Below, piece by piece: positions 10,873 to 21,318 of a DNA stretch of 64,000 bases. Under the pieces are notes generated by a model that made no database searches, was not told where the DNA came from, and saw nothing but the letters and a program-made list of their open reading frames with translations. Source of the stretch: Emergomyces orientalis (taxonomy: Eukaryota > Ascomycota > Eurotiomycetes > Onygenales > Ajellomycetaceae); contig MOWL01000094.1 in NCBI GenBank assembly GCA_002110485.1, positions 1 through 64,000 on the forward strand, read 5' to 3'. Numbering within the stretch: the stretch's first letter is position 1; each line of letters starts with the position of its first letter. The translations under genes were made by a program, and so were the position numbers.

Positions 10873-13800
10873 TCAAAATTCCTGATGAGCCAGCTTGTAA
10901 ACTTTCGCCATCATATCCCGGATCTGGTTCAAACGGGTCTTAGCATGGTAATGCAGGCTATGCGCCTCTCGGTCTCGATCACTGGTGAACTCCCCATCCA
11001 CACGATCAGGTAGAGGTATCTTCTTCCGTATCCAATTAAGGTCCTGCCGCCACTCCCGTAGACCCCGCCAGCGCTTACTTCTATTCTTCTCGTGGTAGAG
11101 CATCCAGTCTAGTCGCTCCTCCTCTTTCATATGTCGCCAGATCTGTAGACGGCACCAGAAAACCCATTCCTTGCGGTACGGATCTTTGACGTCATACGCA
11201 TCCTCCTCGAGGCGGAGATACTGGAGGATCAGGGGTAGATTCTGAGCATCGATCTTTTTGAGCCATAGTCTCTGGTTGCGTGGAGGGATCCAGTCCTTCC
11301 AGCGTCCACTTTCGACCTTCTTGCGCCATTCCGATTCCTCTTTGCGCCAGAAGATTCGTTCCTTGTTCAGACTTTCCTGTTCTTCCTCTAGTTCCTCCCG
11401 AGGTCTCTCTGGTAGCTCAAGGTGGGCATGCTGGATTAGGCGGGGTGTGTTGAGGAGTCCCACTTCTCGCAACGCTTGCCAGTGGCCCGTTTCCCGGCCC
11501 CCACCATGTAAGTGGGGTGGTAATCTGGGAGGCGTGCCTTCCAAAGGCGGGTTGTCTTCTAAAAATTGACGTCGTTGAACCCGCCTTTTGTATTCAACCT
11601 GTCTCCACTGAGCGTCTTCCTCCAGGAGCGTTCTGATCAGCGGCATATCTGGTGCTGTTTCCCTTGACATACCGGCAGGTACGGGAATGAGGTCGTACGG
11701 GGATGGAACGGCAGTATTGGTATTGGTATGTTTCCCGGGCGCCTCTAAAGCAGATTCGGGTTTAACCAGTCCTTGCTCACCAAACCCAGGCTCCATCACA
11801 GACTTGATAGGGCCAGACTCGACGACCTGTTGAGCTTCATTTAATATCTGTCCGAACCCACCCTGAGGGTCGTGTACATTCCCCATGGCAATCATGGTCA
11901 TTGGAGCAGACAAGAGAATGGAATTAACCTCCTCACCCCCATCCAGAACTGAGCGTGCCCTGGCATCCACTAACGCAGCAGCCAGCCGAACCATTGTGTC
12001 GTAGGATGGTTGCATGTGGTCAGGTTCAAGCTTTGACCAGGCGTAACTCTCGCCGCGACCCATATGGTCAGGCCGGCGGGAAGAATAGTGATCTCTGTTT
12101 TCCTGAAGAGCAAATGTGGAGGGAGTATGGCTGGGCCGTGCAGTCGATCTCGCCCTTACCTGCGTCCACCCGGTGTAGTTAGGAATGAAAAGTTTCTCAA
12201 ATAGAATAAAAGCATGGAGTCGGTCCTCTCGTCGTGCAGAGACAGCGAGCAGTTCAATATAGTATGACCAGTTATGAGTTGTGAGGACAAAGCCAGCTTT
12301 TTGAACCTCGGATATGACGACCGCGATTTTAGAGTGGAGATTTTGCTCTGCGTAACATTCCATCTGCACAGAAAGACATTCAGAGAGTGCAAAACGCTGG
12401 GCAGTTGACATGGCGTCCGTAGAGATATGTTTGTCCGGGTTTTCGAGGTTGTCAGCACGGTTAAACGTAAACGAGGCTGTAATAGTCGTTCCGAGTTTGG
12501 CTTGATCAAATGCTTTCTTCCAAAGTTTCTCGATCATGTCAAACCCTCTATCTCTCAGCAGGAGCTTCATTTTTTGAGCCAACTGGCTGAGAGGTACGAG
12601 ATTCGGATTATCGACAAGGCGGCTTTGCTTTCTCTCCAGTTTCTCGGCCAGTTCCTTAGCCCTGACAGCCGCATCATAACTTCTGTAGGCGGAAATGAGT
12701 TCCTCGTAATATGCGGAAGGAAAGGCATCGCGGATGGACTTTTGATTTGCTCCAGGCTGTGGGACCTTCGTCGCCCACTCTCTGATGCCGAAATCCTTCA
12801 TGATTGAACCTAGGAACTCTTCTGCATTCACCAGTCGAATTTCGTTATTATGCCCAACGAAATTCCCTTCCTCGATCAACCTCTTGTCCATGTGTACTTT
12901 CCCCTTGAGAACCGATAGTCTCGAGCTGAGACTCAAATTGCCGAATTTTTTCATGATTTCATTCTGGGTATGCTCAATCATTTCCAGGTCCCCGAGCAAA
13001 GCATAACCATAGAGAAGGATGGCATAATGGAATTGGGTCACAGGAACCTGGCGGCGGTTTTCAAGTCTTTGAATAAGACGAATGGCATCATCATGATTTC
13101 CAGTGCGAACAAGAGCGAGGATCGTGGCCGCATAAGTCATATGGTCGAACTTCACGCCTAGTTTTCTCATTCGATCATGTGCTGCCAGCATCGAATCTAT
13201 GTCAGGGAGGAACGCGTAGTGCCAAAGGATAACATTCCACATGCGAGTAGTAGGGCCGGGTGCTTGCAGTTTCATCACCGTATCTGCGAACTTCTCGGCA
13301 GCATCGTATTTCCTGTTGTTACAGAGTGTCTCGACTACTGGGTGGAGCATTGCCATGTTGAGTTGAATATCATACCCCCTAGCAACCTGCAAGAAGTCCA
13401 TCACGCTTTCGACGCTGCCGTCCTTCGCAAACATTCCCATTAAAATACCAAGTGTATGCGAATCTGGTTTCAGTCCAGAATCCATCATTTCCTGAAGAGT
13501 TGATAAGGCACCCGGCTTGTCGCGTGCTTTCGCATGGGCAGTCAGGACAATATTCCAGCTCGTCACGTCAGGGCTCAGCGAGAACTCGCTGCGAAGCCTT
13601 TCTAGCTGTTTCCGGGCTTGATAAACCTTCCCAACTGCTGCATTAACGTGTATAAGAGGGTTAACCAAAGTTAGCTTCCTGGGTTGGCCATAGTGGTCCA
13701 CGTAGGCGCTAAATAAATCAGTCACTCGGCGGAAATCTCCAAGTCTGGAAAATGCCGTAAGCGCGATTTGATACGCCTCCTCGGACGGTTTTTCATAGAA

Positions 13801-15399
13801 TAATCGAAACTCTCTCAGAAGTTGGTTGGTAGCTTCAGGCTTCCGCAGTACAGCCACAACCTTCAAAAGTCCTGCGAGAACCTTCTCAGGTGGCTTTGTG
13901 GTATCCATCACTAAACGGAAATGCCAGTAAACTTGGAGCGCGCGCGTAGTTTTCAGTTCAATATCCAGATATCGTAGTGTTGACAAAGCCCAAAAGTAAT
14001 GCTGACTCTCGAGTAACCGAACGGCGTGAAGGCTATAGAAAAATAATAGAATTTGTTCAATGGGAGTTTGCCTCAATATCGCTTTCTTCTTGACGATCAA
14101 ATGAGCTAAAAAGCCCACCAGGGGGGTGGCTTCCGACAGATCCAACTTTTTCTCCCGCAGCAATTCAAGTAAATTCAAAATTCTTTCTGGCAAGCTGAGC
14201 ATGTTCGATAACTCGTGGAATTTTATCCGTTTGGGAGGGAGATCATCTGGGAGATAGGGCTTTAAGGAGAAAAATTGGAACGTCTCCTTCCATTTCATCC
14301 GATCCACCAACATAGCCATTGCAAAATCCCAACATTTTTCTCCTTTGAATTTTGACACCGCTTCCTTACATATATCCCTAACCCAGTCGATATTTTCTTC
14401 GCATTGGATAAGGGATCTCGTCACGTGACCATAGTCTTCAGTAGTCCGATGCTCAATATCAATGGCCTCAAATGCTAGTCTCGAACAGATTCGATCCAAC
14501 GGTTCCGGGGATTCGGCGAGATAGGCAAGGACACGTGAATGGTACTCTGGTTTCTGGTTCTTGACAGCTTGATACAGTTTCCATACAGAGCGATGGTTCC
14601 GTGGAGAATCTCCACTAAGATATCGATCAAGCCGCCGTAGAATATTAGGATCTATCATTAATTCCCCATCCGGGCCAACGCGAGGTCGTCTTTTAGCTTT
14701 TCTCCCGCGAGTGAGAATCGTGCGGAAACCGCTAGTTTTCCGAGAACGTTCCAGCCCCAGCTGTTTCATCCGGGCTCGTGACATCGTTTCTCGCTGGCGC
14801 CGATAGAAGTTGCAATACGCCAAACCAAATCTCACAAAGGGCAACAAGGGAGACCCTCTCCGTTTAGGCAGAATGACTGGTTTTTTTGGGTTTCTGTAGA
14901 GGTCGTGGTAGTCAAATGCCTCGTCTCTCTCCACCTGTGACTCACCGAGTTCTTCCGAGCCTTCATAATCCTGTTCTTCTCGAACTTCCGGTATAACCTC
15001 ATCTTGTCGCGGCTGAGGTTCAGCAACTTCGCCAGAATTGGTCGAATAAGTTCGACTGCCCAATTTCCTCCTGCAATTGACGGAGCTTTGGATGATGTGG
15101 GGAAGACAATATCGTGCAAATATTTGTGTTTCTGGTGGGTACAAGAATTCCAAATGCGTATTTTGGAAGTGGTTATAGGGAACGGTAAAAGGCTCAGCGG
15201 CGACTGGTAAACGTCGAGCGGTGGAAGTTGGTCGCGGTGGTTGCAGGAAATCGAAGCTCCACAAGGGGGCGTCGATGTCAGCAACGCCATGATGCCAGAA
15301 TTCCGGATGCAAAACTCGTCGGGTGCGAGCGTGGCGCTTCGAATGGCGGAAAAGGCATTCTCCTGCGTTTTCAAGGCGCTGAGCTGCTCGCTCCAGCAT
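10873..15399 (-). CDS. Mitochondrial PPR protein, Cya5-type translation regulator
   Basis: One uninterrupted frame of 1508 codons. Helical-repeat segments of PPR character lie around residues 520-850, for example TSWNIVLTAHAKARD, SHTLGILMGMFAKDG and MTYAATILALVRTGN, each with the usual ~35-residue spacing. The N-terminus (MLERAAQRLENAG, Arg-rich, then RRVLHPEFWHHG) resembles a mitochondrial presequence and fits proteins annotated as Cya5 translation regulators in Eurotiomycetes. Neurospora cya-5 is needed for translation of the mitochondrial cox1 message. The C-terminal part is rich in Glu, Arg and Trp and does not show repeats. The exact RNA target cannot be read from sequence. A short intron that keeps the frame open cannot be excluded. 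The gene diverges from SRP68. Confidence 0.75.
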   Translation of the reverse strand: MLERAAQRLENAGECLFRHSKRHARTRRVLHPEFWHHGVADIDAPLWSFDFLQPPRPTSTARRLPVAAEPFTVPYNHFQNTHLEFLYPPETQIFARYCLPHIIQSSVNCRRKLGSRTYSTNSGEVAEPQPRQDEVIPEVREEQDYEGSEELGESQVERDEAFDYHDLYRNPKKPVILPKRRGSPLLPFVRFGLAYCNFYRRQRETMSRARMKQLGLERSRKTSGFRTILTRGRKAKRRPRVGPDGELMIDPNILRRLDRYLSGDSPRNHRSVWKLYQAVKNQKPEYHSRVLAYLAESPEPLDRICSRLAFEAIDIEHRTTEDYGHVTRSLIQCEENIDWVRDICKEAVSKFKGEKCWDFAMAMLVDRMKWKETFQFFSLKPYLPDDLPPKRIKFHELSNMLSLPERILNLLELLREKKLDLSEATPLVGFLAHLIVKKKAILRQTPIEQILLFFYSLHAVRLLESQHYFWALSTLRYLDIELKTTRALQVYWHFRLVMDTTKPPEKVLAGLLKVVAVLRKPEATNQLLREFRLFYEKPSEEAYQIALTAFSRLGDFRRVTDLFSAYVDHYGQPRKLTLVNPLIHVNAAVGKVYQARKQLERLRSEFSLSPDVTSWNIVLTAHAKARDKPGALSTLQEMMDSGLKPDSHTLGILMGMFAKDGSVESVMDFLQVARGYDIQLNMAMLHPVVETLCNNRKYDAAEKFADTVMKLQAPGPTTRMWNVILWHYAFLPDIDSMLAAHDRMRKLGVKFDHMTYAATILALVRTGNHDDAIRLIQRLENRRQVPVTQFHYAILLYGYALLGDLEMIEHTQNEIMKKFGNLSLSSRLSVLKGKVHMDKRLIEEGNFVGHNNEIRLVNAEEFLGSIMKDFGIREWATKVPQPGANQKSIRDAFPSAYYEELISAYRSYDAAVRAKELAEKLERKQSRLVDNPNLVPLSQLAQKMKLLLRDRGFDMIEKLWKKAFDQAKLGTTITASFTFNRADNLENPDKHISTDAMSTAQRFALSECLSVQMECYAEQNLHSKIAVVISEVQKAGFVLTTHNWSYYIELLAVSARREDRLHAFILFEKLFIPNYTGWTQVRARSTARPSHTPSTFALQENRDHYSSRRPDHMGRGESYAWSKLEPDHMQPSYDTMVRLAAALVDARARSVLDGGEEVNSILLSAPMTMIAMGNVHDPQGGFGQILNEAQQVVESGPIKSVMEPGFGEQGLVKPESALEAPGKHTNTNTAVPSPYDLIPVPAGMSRETAPDMPLIRTLLEEDAQWRQVEYKRRVQRRQFLEDNPPLEGTPPRLPPHLHGGGRETGHWQALREVGLLNTPRLIQHAHLELPERPREELEEEQESLNKERIFWRKEESEWRKKVESGRWKDWIPPRNQRLWLKKIDAQNLPLILQYLRLEEDAYDVKDPYRKEWVFWCRLQIWRHMKEEERLDWMLYHEKNRSKRWRGLREWRQDLNWIRKKIPLPDRVDGEFTSDRDREAHSLHYHAKTRLNQIRDMMAKVYKLAHQEF

Positions 15400-16070
15400 C
15401 CCCTAAACCAGAGCCGGGTATATAAGAAAAAGGATTTTAACGGTGGTTATAAAAATAAACGCATATCGCAGACGGCTAAGACGGGGAAGTTAGTAAACCA
15501 GGATTAGTAAAACCAATTGCTTTGGAATGTTAACTCAGAAAGTAGGGGAAAAAAATGTATAGTGTCAAAAATTAAAAACTTAAAAGAATTGATATCAACT
15601 TACCCGGGATTGAGAGCAAATTCAAGCTGCTATCATCGAGAGAATGACAGGCACAGAAGCTCGGAAGGGACCATGAAAAACACGCGCAACAACTTGGGAC
15701 GTGCTCGTGAGACTCCAGTTTACTATGATTATGCAACCGAACCTCCTAGTCTCAACAGTAGGACCAACACGGAATCAACTGGATGTTTGACTGCAGCTGT
15801 CAATGCAGGTCTGGCTGTTCTTTTCGTCGCGGGTTCTTCTGGCGGGAAACAAAATATCATTTTTCGCTGCGAGTCAATTCAACAATGCCCGGCCCGCAGG
15901 TTTCTCCGACGCCCGGCGGCCACCACACAAGCGACAACGGATTCAACGCCTGAACCTCACCGCATCATCGTCACTGTAAATTTCTCTTCAGTAACAACGG
16001 CAAGGCGAGTAGGGATCAGGTTTCGGATTGTTTTCTTAATACTGCGACCTGTCTACTCTTAATCGCAGCC
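15400..16070. promoter_or_regulatory. Divergent promoter, Cya5-like / SRP68
   Basis: Head-to-head spacer of 671 bp holding both promoters and 5' UTRs. A 181-codon open frame at 15517-16062 lies inside it but has no recognisable domain and stops just before the SRP68 start, so I treat it as leader or chance. Confidence 0.5.
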
Positions 16071-18126
16071 ATGGATATCACCACCTTCATTGTCAGCCAC
16101 AGAGAAGACGCTCTTCTGGCCGGGGATTACAACTCATATCGAGCACAGTTGTCCCGCAGATTACACACCATACGGAAGAAGTTGGGACAGACAACACCGC
16201 GGGGTAAAAAGTACTCTCCAAAGCCTACGATAACGGCAGAGAATGTCGCCAAGGACACCAAGTATGTTTTCATTAATTCTACTAAAAAGATTTCCTGTTG
16301 ACAGTCAACCAGCTTCGCATTTCTTATCCTCCTCAGCGCGGAGCGGGCATGGGCTACCGCGATGCATATGAAATCGACTCACTCCGCAGACCCTTCTACC
16401 AAGGGCATTGTCGGCTCTGCACGACGACATATAATATCTCGTTTAAATAAAGCGACTATTTACGCAAGACAGCTAGTCTCAGTCCTTCAAGATCCGTCGA
16501 CATCAACAGCATCGAACATCGACCTCCTTGAGGCGCGGGGATATCTAGCTTCCCTCCTTGGGGCGTTCTGGATGGAAAAGAAGAGATGGGATCAATGTTT
16601 ACAGCAATATTCACTTGCAAAAGTAATCTACGGCGCTCTTAGCACGAAAGCGAAAAGGGAGGCGTTTCGGGATCTTTTATCTACCACGATCGACCCGGGC
16701 CTTCGGTACGCCGCTTATCAGTTAAAGCTGCCCCGGTCCGCAACTCTAGAATCAATTGCGATCAAAAACATACCCTCCGATGCCGCAGTTCGGGGTGAAG
16801 TGACGGCTATCGATCCAGATTGCTTGACAGAACGGGGCTCAGATAACCAGTTGACAGCTGACGGCGACGCTCGTCAGGATATCCCACAGAGCATTACTTG
16901 GAGGTCCCGGACAGTCGCACTGGAAGATGCGGCTATATCACAAGCATTAGCGGCTGCGTCTCTAGCGCAATCCCAGCTATCTTCGTGGCTGTCAAGCCCC
17001 ACTGGCCAGTCCTCCTCGCTGAGTGAGAAGGCAGCAAATTATGACAATGTGATAATCGCTAGTCAGGACGCGGTGGATGCGACCAAGACGGCCATTGATG
17101 AACTCTCTGCGGAGGGGATTGATCAGGGAGACAAACGCATGCAAGCACTGCATGTGACCCGGACTGCTGTGAACTATGCCCTCGTTGGCTGGCGCGTGGG
17201 TCGGAATCGGATACTGTGTGGCACGGACGATGGTCTCAGCCTTGAGCCGGTCCAACTGAAAGCGTCAGCTGGGAAGCAAAAATCCGGAAAAGCGAGTGGG
17301 AAGGGTGTAGGACGCCAACTTGCGCGGTTACGCGAACGCACCACATTGTATGATGCGACCCTGCAGAGTTTGGACTTCATTCGGGAGCTGCCTGGTGTCG
17401 CAGGAGACGCCAGCTTCATGGAGGAGCTTAATGCAAAACGAGGCTATTTCCAATCTCTCAGGTATTCTCGCTTCACCCTCCATTAACAACATTCTTCTTG
17501 GGGGAGGACTCATCTGCTAATTACAATATCACAACAGGTGCCTAGCTGTCGGCAGAGCACATGCCTTCCTCTCCAACCCAAAGAATGCCCTTGCCCTCTT
17601 CTCCCGCGCGCTAGATCTAGCCTCCACCGCTCTCCCCCCTCCCAACGCGTCCAATCAAGAATCATCCACCCAACAACACCCGGGCCCACCGCGCCTAGAC
17701 GTCTCCAGCCCCCAAGTCGATACCCTCCGCACCCACCTCCAAAGCCTCGTCTGGCAATACCGCGGCATCGTCGAGATCGAACGCATCTCCTCTGAACCGA
17801 ACAACGAAGGAAACAAACACAACGACAATCATTCATCATTCCTGCCACCCATGATTGAGCGCCTGGACGAGTACCCATCAGGCAGCCATGTGGATCTGAC
17901 ACGATTAGTAACGTATCCGCCAAAGATGGAGCCGATACCTGTTAAACCACTGTTTCTGGACGTTGCGTTTAATTACATTGATTATCCGCGGGGGTCCAAA
18001 AAGGGGATTCCCACCGCTGGTGCTGGTGCTGCCGGTGCTGCGGATGCGGATGTCACTATGCGGGATGCCCAGGTCCCGGAAACGAAGCAGGAGGGCAAGA
18101 AAGGGTGGTTTGGGTTTGGGAGATGA
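16071..18126 (+). CDS. srp68: Signal recognition particle subunit SRP68
   Basis: Three exons (16071-16261, 16313-17461, 17538-18126) give about 642 residues. The N-terminus MDITTFIVSHREDALLAGDY is characteristic of SRP68, followed by the basic RNA-binding segment (YRAQLSRRLHTIRKKLG) and FLILLSAERAWATAMHMK across the first junction. SRP68 binds SRP RNA and pairs with SRP72 in the cytosolic particle that targets ribosomes to the ER. The first intron uses the acceptor ending at 16312; the nearer AG at 16303-16304 would break the frame. The C-terminus is Ala/Gly-rich and ends in a basic, Trp/Phe-containing tail (KKGWFGFGR). Confidence 0.92.
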
Positions 18127-19379
18127 TTTTGTCTGGTTTTAAAACTTCCTTTTTTGACATGATTTTTATTTTTTATTTCCCCCCAAAATTTCTTAATCCC
18201 TATCAGATCTATGTCCGTTGATAGAATAAATAATGGATAGATAGATTCGCAATGGGATTATTTGAATTTCCAGCTACATTTTTGAAGATAAAATGTTTTG
18301 ACTTGTTTTTTTATTATTATCATCATTGCGGATTCCTCTTTTCTTCCTATTTTACAAACTTGTCAAACAGATAGAGCACAATGTATGTAAGTTTACAACA
18401 AAAAGGTAGCTTGAAAAAGCAAGATAGTTAAGAAGCCTGGGCCAGACGGGAGTACATGTACAGTTCCTCCACAAGCTCGTAGCCCATTGAAAATATCCGC
18501 ATTCGTTCAAAAAAGAAAAAGAAGGCATGGACATGATAAAATTAGTCCCCATCACACCCATCACATCCCACAAAATTGCATAGAAACCCCCCCAGCATGG
18601 ATGAATATACAAATAAATCCAGTTGTGTTATGGTCCCAGGCATGGATGACATGACCCCGGCCACCACCGCCCCGCGCCCCAAATCTGAGTAGGTTGCCCC
18701 CTCCCCCCGGCCGCACGCTGGAGTTCAGGAGTTCTTCAGCAACCACAGCAGCAGTGGTCAAATTTCTTCCCATTCGTCTTAATCAACCTCATATTGGTCT
18801 GATCCAACCCCATTCCCACATATACATTCAGTGTGTCAAATTTTTCCTTTGACGACAGCCATAAAATTACTAACAAAACCTTCCTGGTACGCCCGTTCCA
18901 CAGATAAGCAACCCAGACACACACGACACACACGCACACCCCGGATTTCACAAAGATTTCCCAGATTTCAGGCTCCTGTAATTAATTTAAATACTACCAC
19001 CGAATTGATCAAGAGAGTTTTTTAATTTTTAATTTTTAATTTTTAATTTTTGTTCTTCTTGCTGTTTGTTCTTGTTTGTTCTTTGATTCAAATAGAATAA
19101 ATAATGTTTTGCAGTAACTAACAAACTTGCATGTTCTGCGTTCTTCCCCTCTCGGAATCGGAGTTGCCGAGTCATGCGTTTATTTCTTTATTTTAGGTTT
19201 AATTTTTAATTTTTAATTTTTTTTGAGAATCATTATCAATTAATAATGGCTTAGGTTGATTTGGAATTCTTTTTTTTTTTTTTTTCTTTCCAGAAAATGA
19301 CGAACGGCTACTGCTTGTTGGGCTAAGTTGGGGCTTGCAGTAAGCAGGGTGACAGCGCGAATAAAATAACTAATAACTA
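18127..19379. other. Spacer after SRP68 with AATTTTT repeats
   Basis: No gene is supported. Tandem AATTTTT-type repeats occur at about 19018-19052 and again at 19195-19224. Small minus-strand frames at 18561-18773 and 18736-18951 overlap each other, and one ends in a Cys-rich tail, but nothing confirms translation. The right border is the target TA of the transposable element. Confidence 0.5.
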
Positions 19380-19527
19380 GGAACGTCGCTGCAAAAAATT
19401 TTGACTCGCACTTATCAAGCTGCTAAAAACGCTACAAATATTGACTGAATTACATACTGAAATTAATACTGAAGACTCTCTATCTTGTTTTTTATTAGTT
19501 CATCTACTGATAACTACAGTAAGTCTC

Positions 19528-21152
19528 TTATTCTACTGTGTCATGGTCTTCTTTATATTCATTGCCACCTTCTAACGCTATAATCTTTTCAATATGAACA
19601 GGAATACACTCTATCCAGGCCTGAATTTGCTTCTGCGGCAGCTTCTCCCATGTCTTTTTCCACACTTGTATAGCTTCTGCGCGGCTCTTGGGTGCTCCCT
19701 TTCTAGTTGTTTTTCGCTTCATCCAGAACCACGCGGGTTCAATTCTATTAAGGTCTGGGGAGTTGGGGCACCAGAGCAGCTGCTTAATCTGATGAATATC
19801 ATACATATGACATTGCATATAGTGATCTGAGCAGAAGCTTTATTCTTCTGCACAATGATATCTGAATGATCAATTTGACACTCTTTTACAAAGAGAAAGA
19901 GTTTTGAAATGAGAATTTTAATCTGATATCAATATCAATCTATTTCTTTCTCTAATCTGTGGAATAGCTTTTCATTACTCTTCTTTCACTTTCATACTGA
20001 ATGAGATTCAGACAGTTGACAAAGATTTAATTTTCTCATTTTATTCTGAAGCTTTCTGTGATGGGCTACGCCCATGTTAGTAGACCATTCCGCTCGCATG
20101 CCAATGGAAGCTCCATGGTTTTCGCCGACCTAGCGGCCACGCCAATATGCGGCCGCCGCGCCGATATCCGCCGAAAATCACACACCAAAATGCTCGGAAA
20201 AAGTCTGACCCCTGGGTCGGACTTTTCGGAAATATGATTATCCGCCCCGCCAGGCTCTAAAAGAATCTCGTGTGTTCACACTCAAATGCTTTTCCTTTTC
20301 TTTTCTTTTCCTTAACGTTTTCTACTTTTTGTTATATAAGACCTATATTAGTGCCGAGCTCTTCGGCGTAGGCCCGTTACACTTTCATTGCTGTTTTTTA
20401 ATTAATTTCATTATTTTATTGAGAGCTTCTATATTTTTTACTGACTAAGTTCTTTCTTGCGCAGTCTCAGGGTCTCAACAGTGACAGAGACTCTTTTTAT
20501 CATATAAAAAACAGCTCTAAAACATGAACTTCAAGAAGCTCTTTCATCACTTGTAAATGCAGCTTCAAGAAAACCTTTTCTCAGAGATTCATCAAATTTT
20601 ATATTCATCTCAATGATGAAGCAATATAACAGAGATTTCATCTGATTATATAATTTTTTTTTAATTCTCAAGAGTTCAATCTCTGTGAGCAAGACATCAC
20701 TGAAGACATTCAAATTTTATTCTTTTTATCAAGTCAGATTTTTAAGTAGATTTTGTCTTTCTCATTTCAGCTTTTCTCAAGATTCTTCACACTGTTTTTG
20801 AAGCTATATCAATGTCATTCTCACTGAGTTCATTGATGACATCAGTGCAGGATTTCTCTCTTTCATATTGATTTTGATGTATCTTTGCTAATATCTGCTC
20901 TTGAATGAGAGAAGTCTGTTTTGTAGATCTGTCACTGCAAGAAGTATCTTTTAATTATTCATCACAGACAATAAGATGAAAGAGTGCTGAATCAAATTCA
21001 CATTCAATTGCTCTGGTGTATATACAATTAATCTTGCGAGCAGGGAGGTTTGTAATAATCACAATTTCAGCAGTAGTTTTGCCAATATAAGGAGATTTGA
21101 GAGCCACCACGAGCGCCCACATAGCAACATCACTATTGGAAGTCATGATCAA
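19528..21152 (-). pseudogene. Broken Tc1/mariner transposase
   Basis: The N-terminal part (21152-20955) reads as a helix-turn-helix start with the segments ALVVALKSPYIGKTTAEIV and ITNLPARKINCIY. The C-terminal part (19818-19528) holds SPDLNRIEPAWFWMKR, which carries the last acidic residue of the DDE/D catalytic triad. Between them the frame is interrupted by stops, and the GC-rich island interrupts it as well. A fragment at 20713-20531 may be a remnant of the middle. Both recognisable ends lie in the order and strand expected for one gene. Confidence 0.75.
20052..20389. repeat. GC-rich island inside the transposon, with inverted ends
   Basis: About 340 bp of clearly higher GC than the surrounding element. 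Its ends are imperfect inverted copies: GGGCTACGCC near 20053 and GGCGTAGGCCC near 20365-20375. An internal hairpin lies at about 20193-20230, with arms AAAAGTCTGACCC and GGGTCGGACTTTT. It may be a nested insertion or part of the original element. No clear target duplication was found. Confidence 0.4.
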
Positions 21153-21318
21153 TGAGGAAAAAAGAGAACAAGTGAGAGAAATAGAAATTGAGCAGATATC
21201 TCATATATTTAAAATGAGGGGTAGTTTAATACAGTTTCATACACTGGTGGTGTTTACTAGCTAATATAGCGGTTTTTTAATCATCTCGGCGAGTCAAAAC
21301 TTTTTGCAGCGACGTCCG

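Larger units (their letters stand above)
19380..21318 (-). mobile_element. Degenerate Tc1/mariner DNA transposon
   Basis: A 1,939-bp element bounded by 30-bp terminal inverted repeats: left 19380-19409 and right 21289-21318, matching at 27 of 30 positions (core ACGTCGCTGCAAAAA). It is flanked on both sides by TA (19378-19379 and 21319-21320), the target duplication of the Tc1/mariner superfamily. Transposase fragments lie inside on the minus strand. Most of the interior is AT-rich and full of stops, except for a GC-rich island at about 20052-20389. The copy cannot move on its own. Confidence 0.85.

Noticed and set aside
15517..16062. 181-codon plus-strand open frame in front of SRP68
   Set aside because: No recognisable domain, and it lies entirely in the divergent promoter. 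The SRP68 start nine bases after its stop is clearly supported by conserved sequence.
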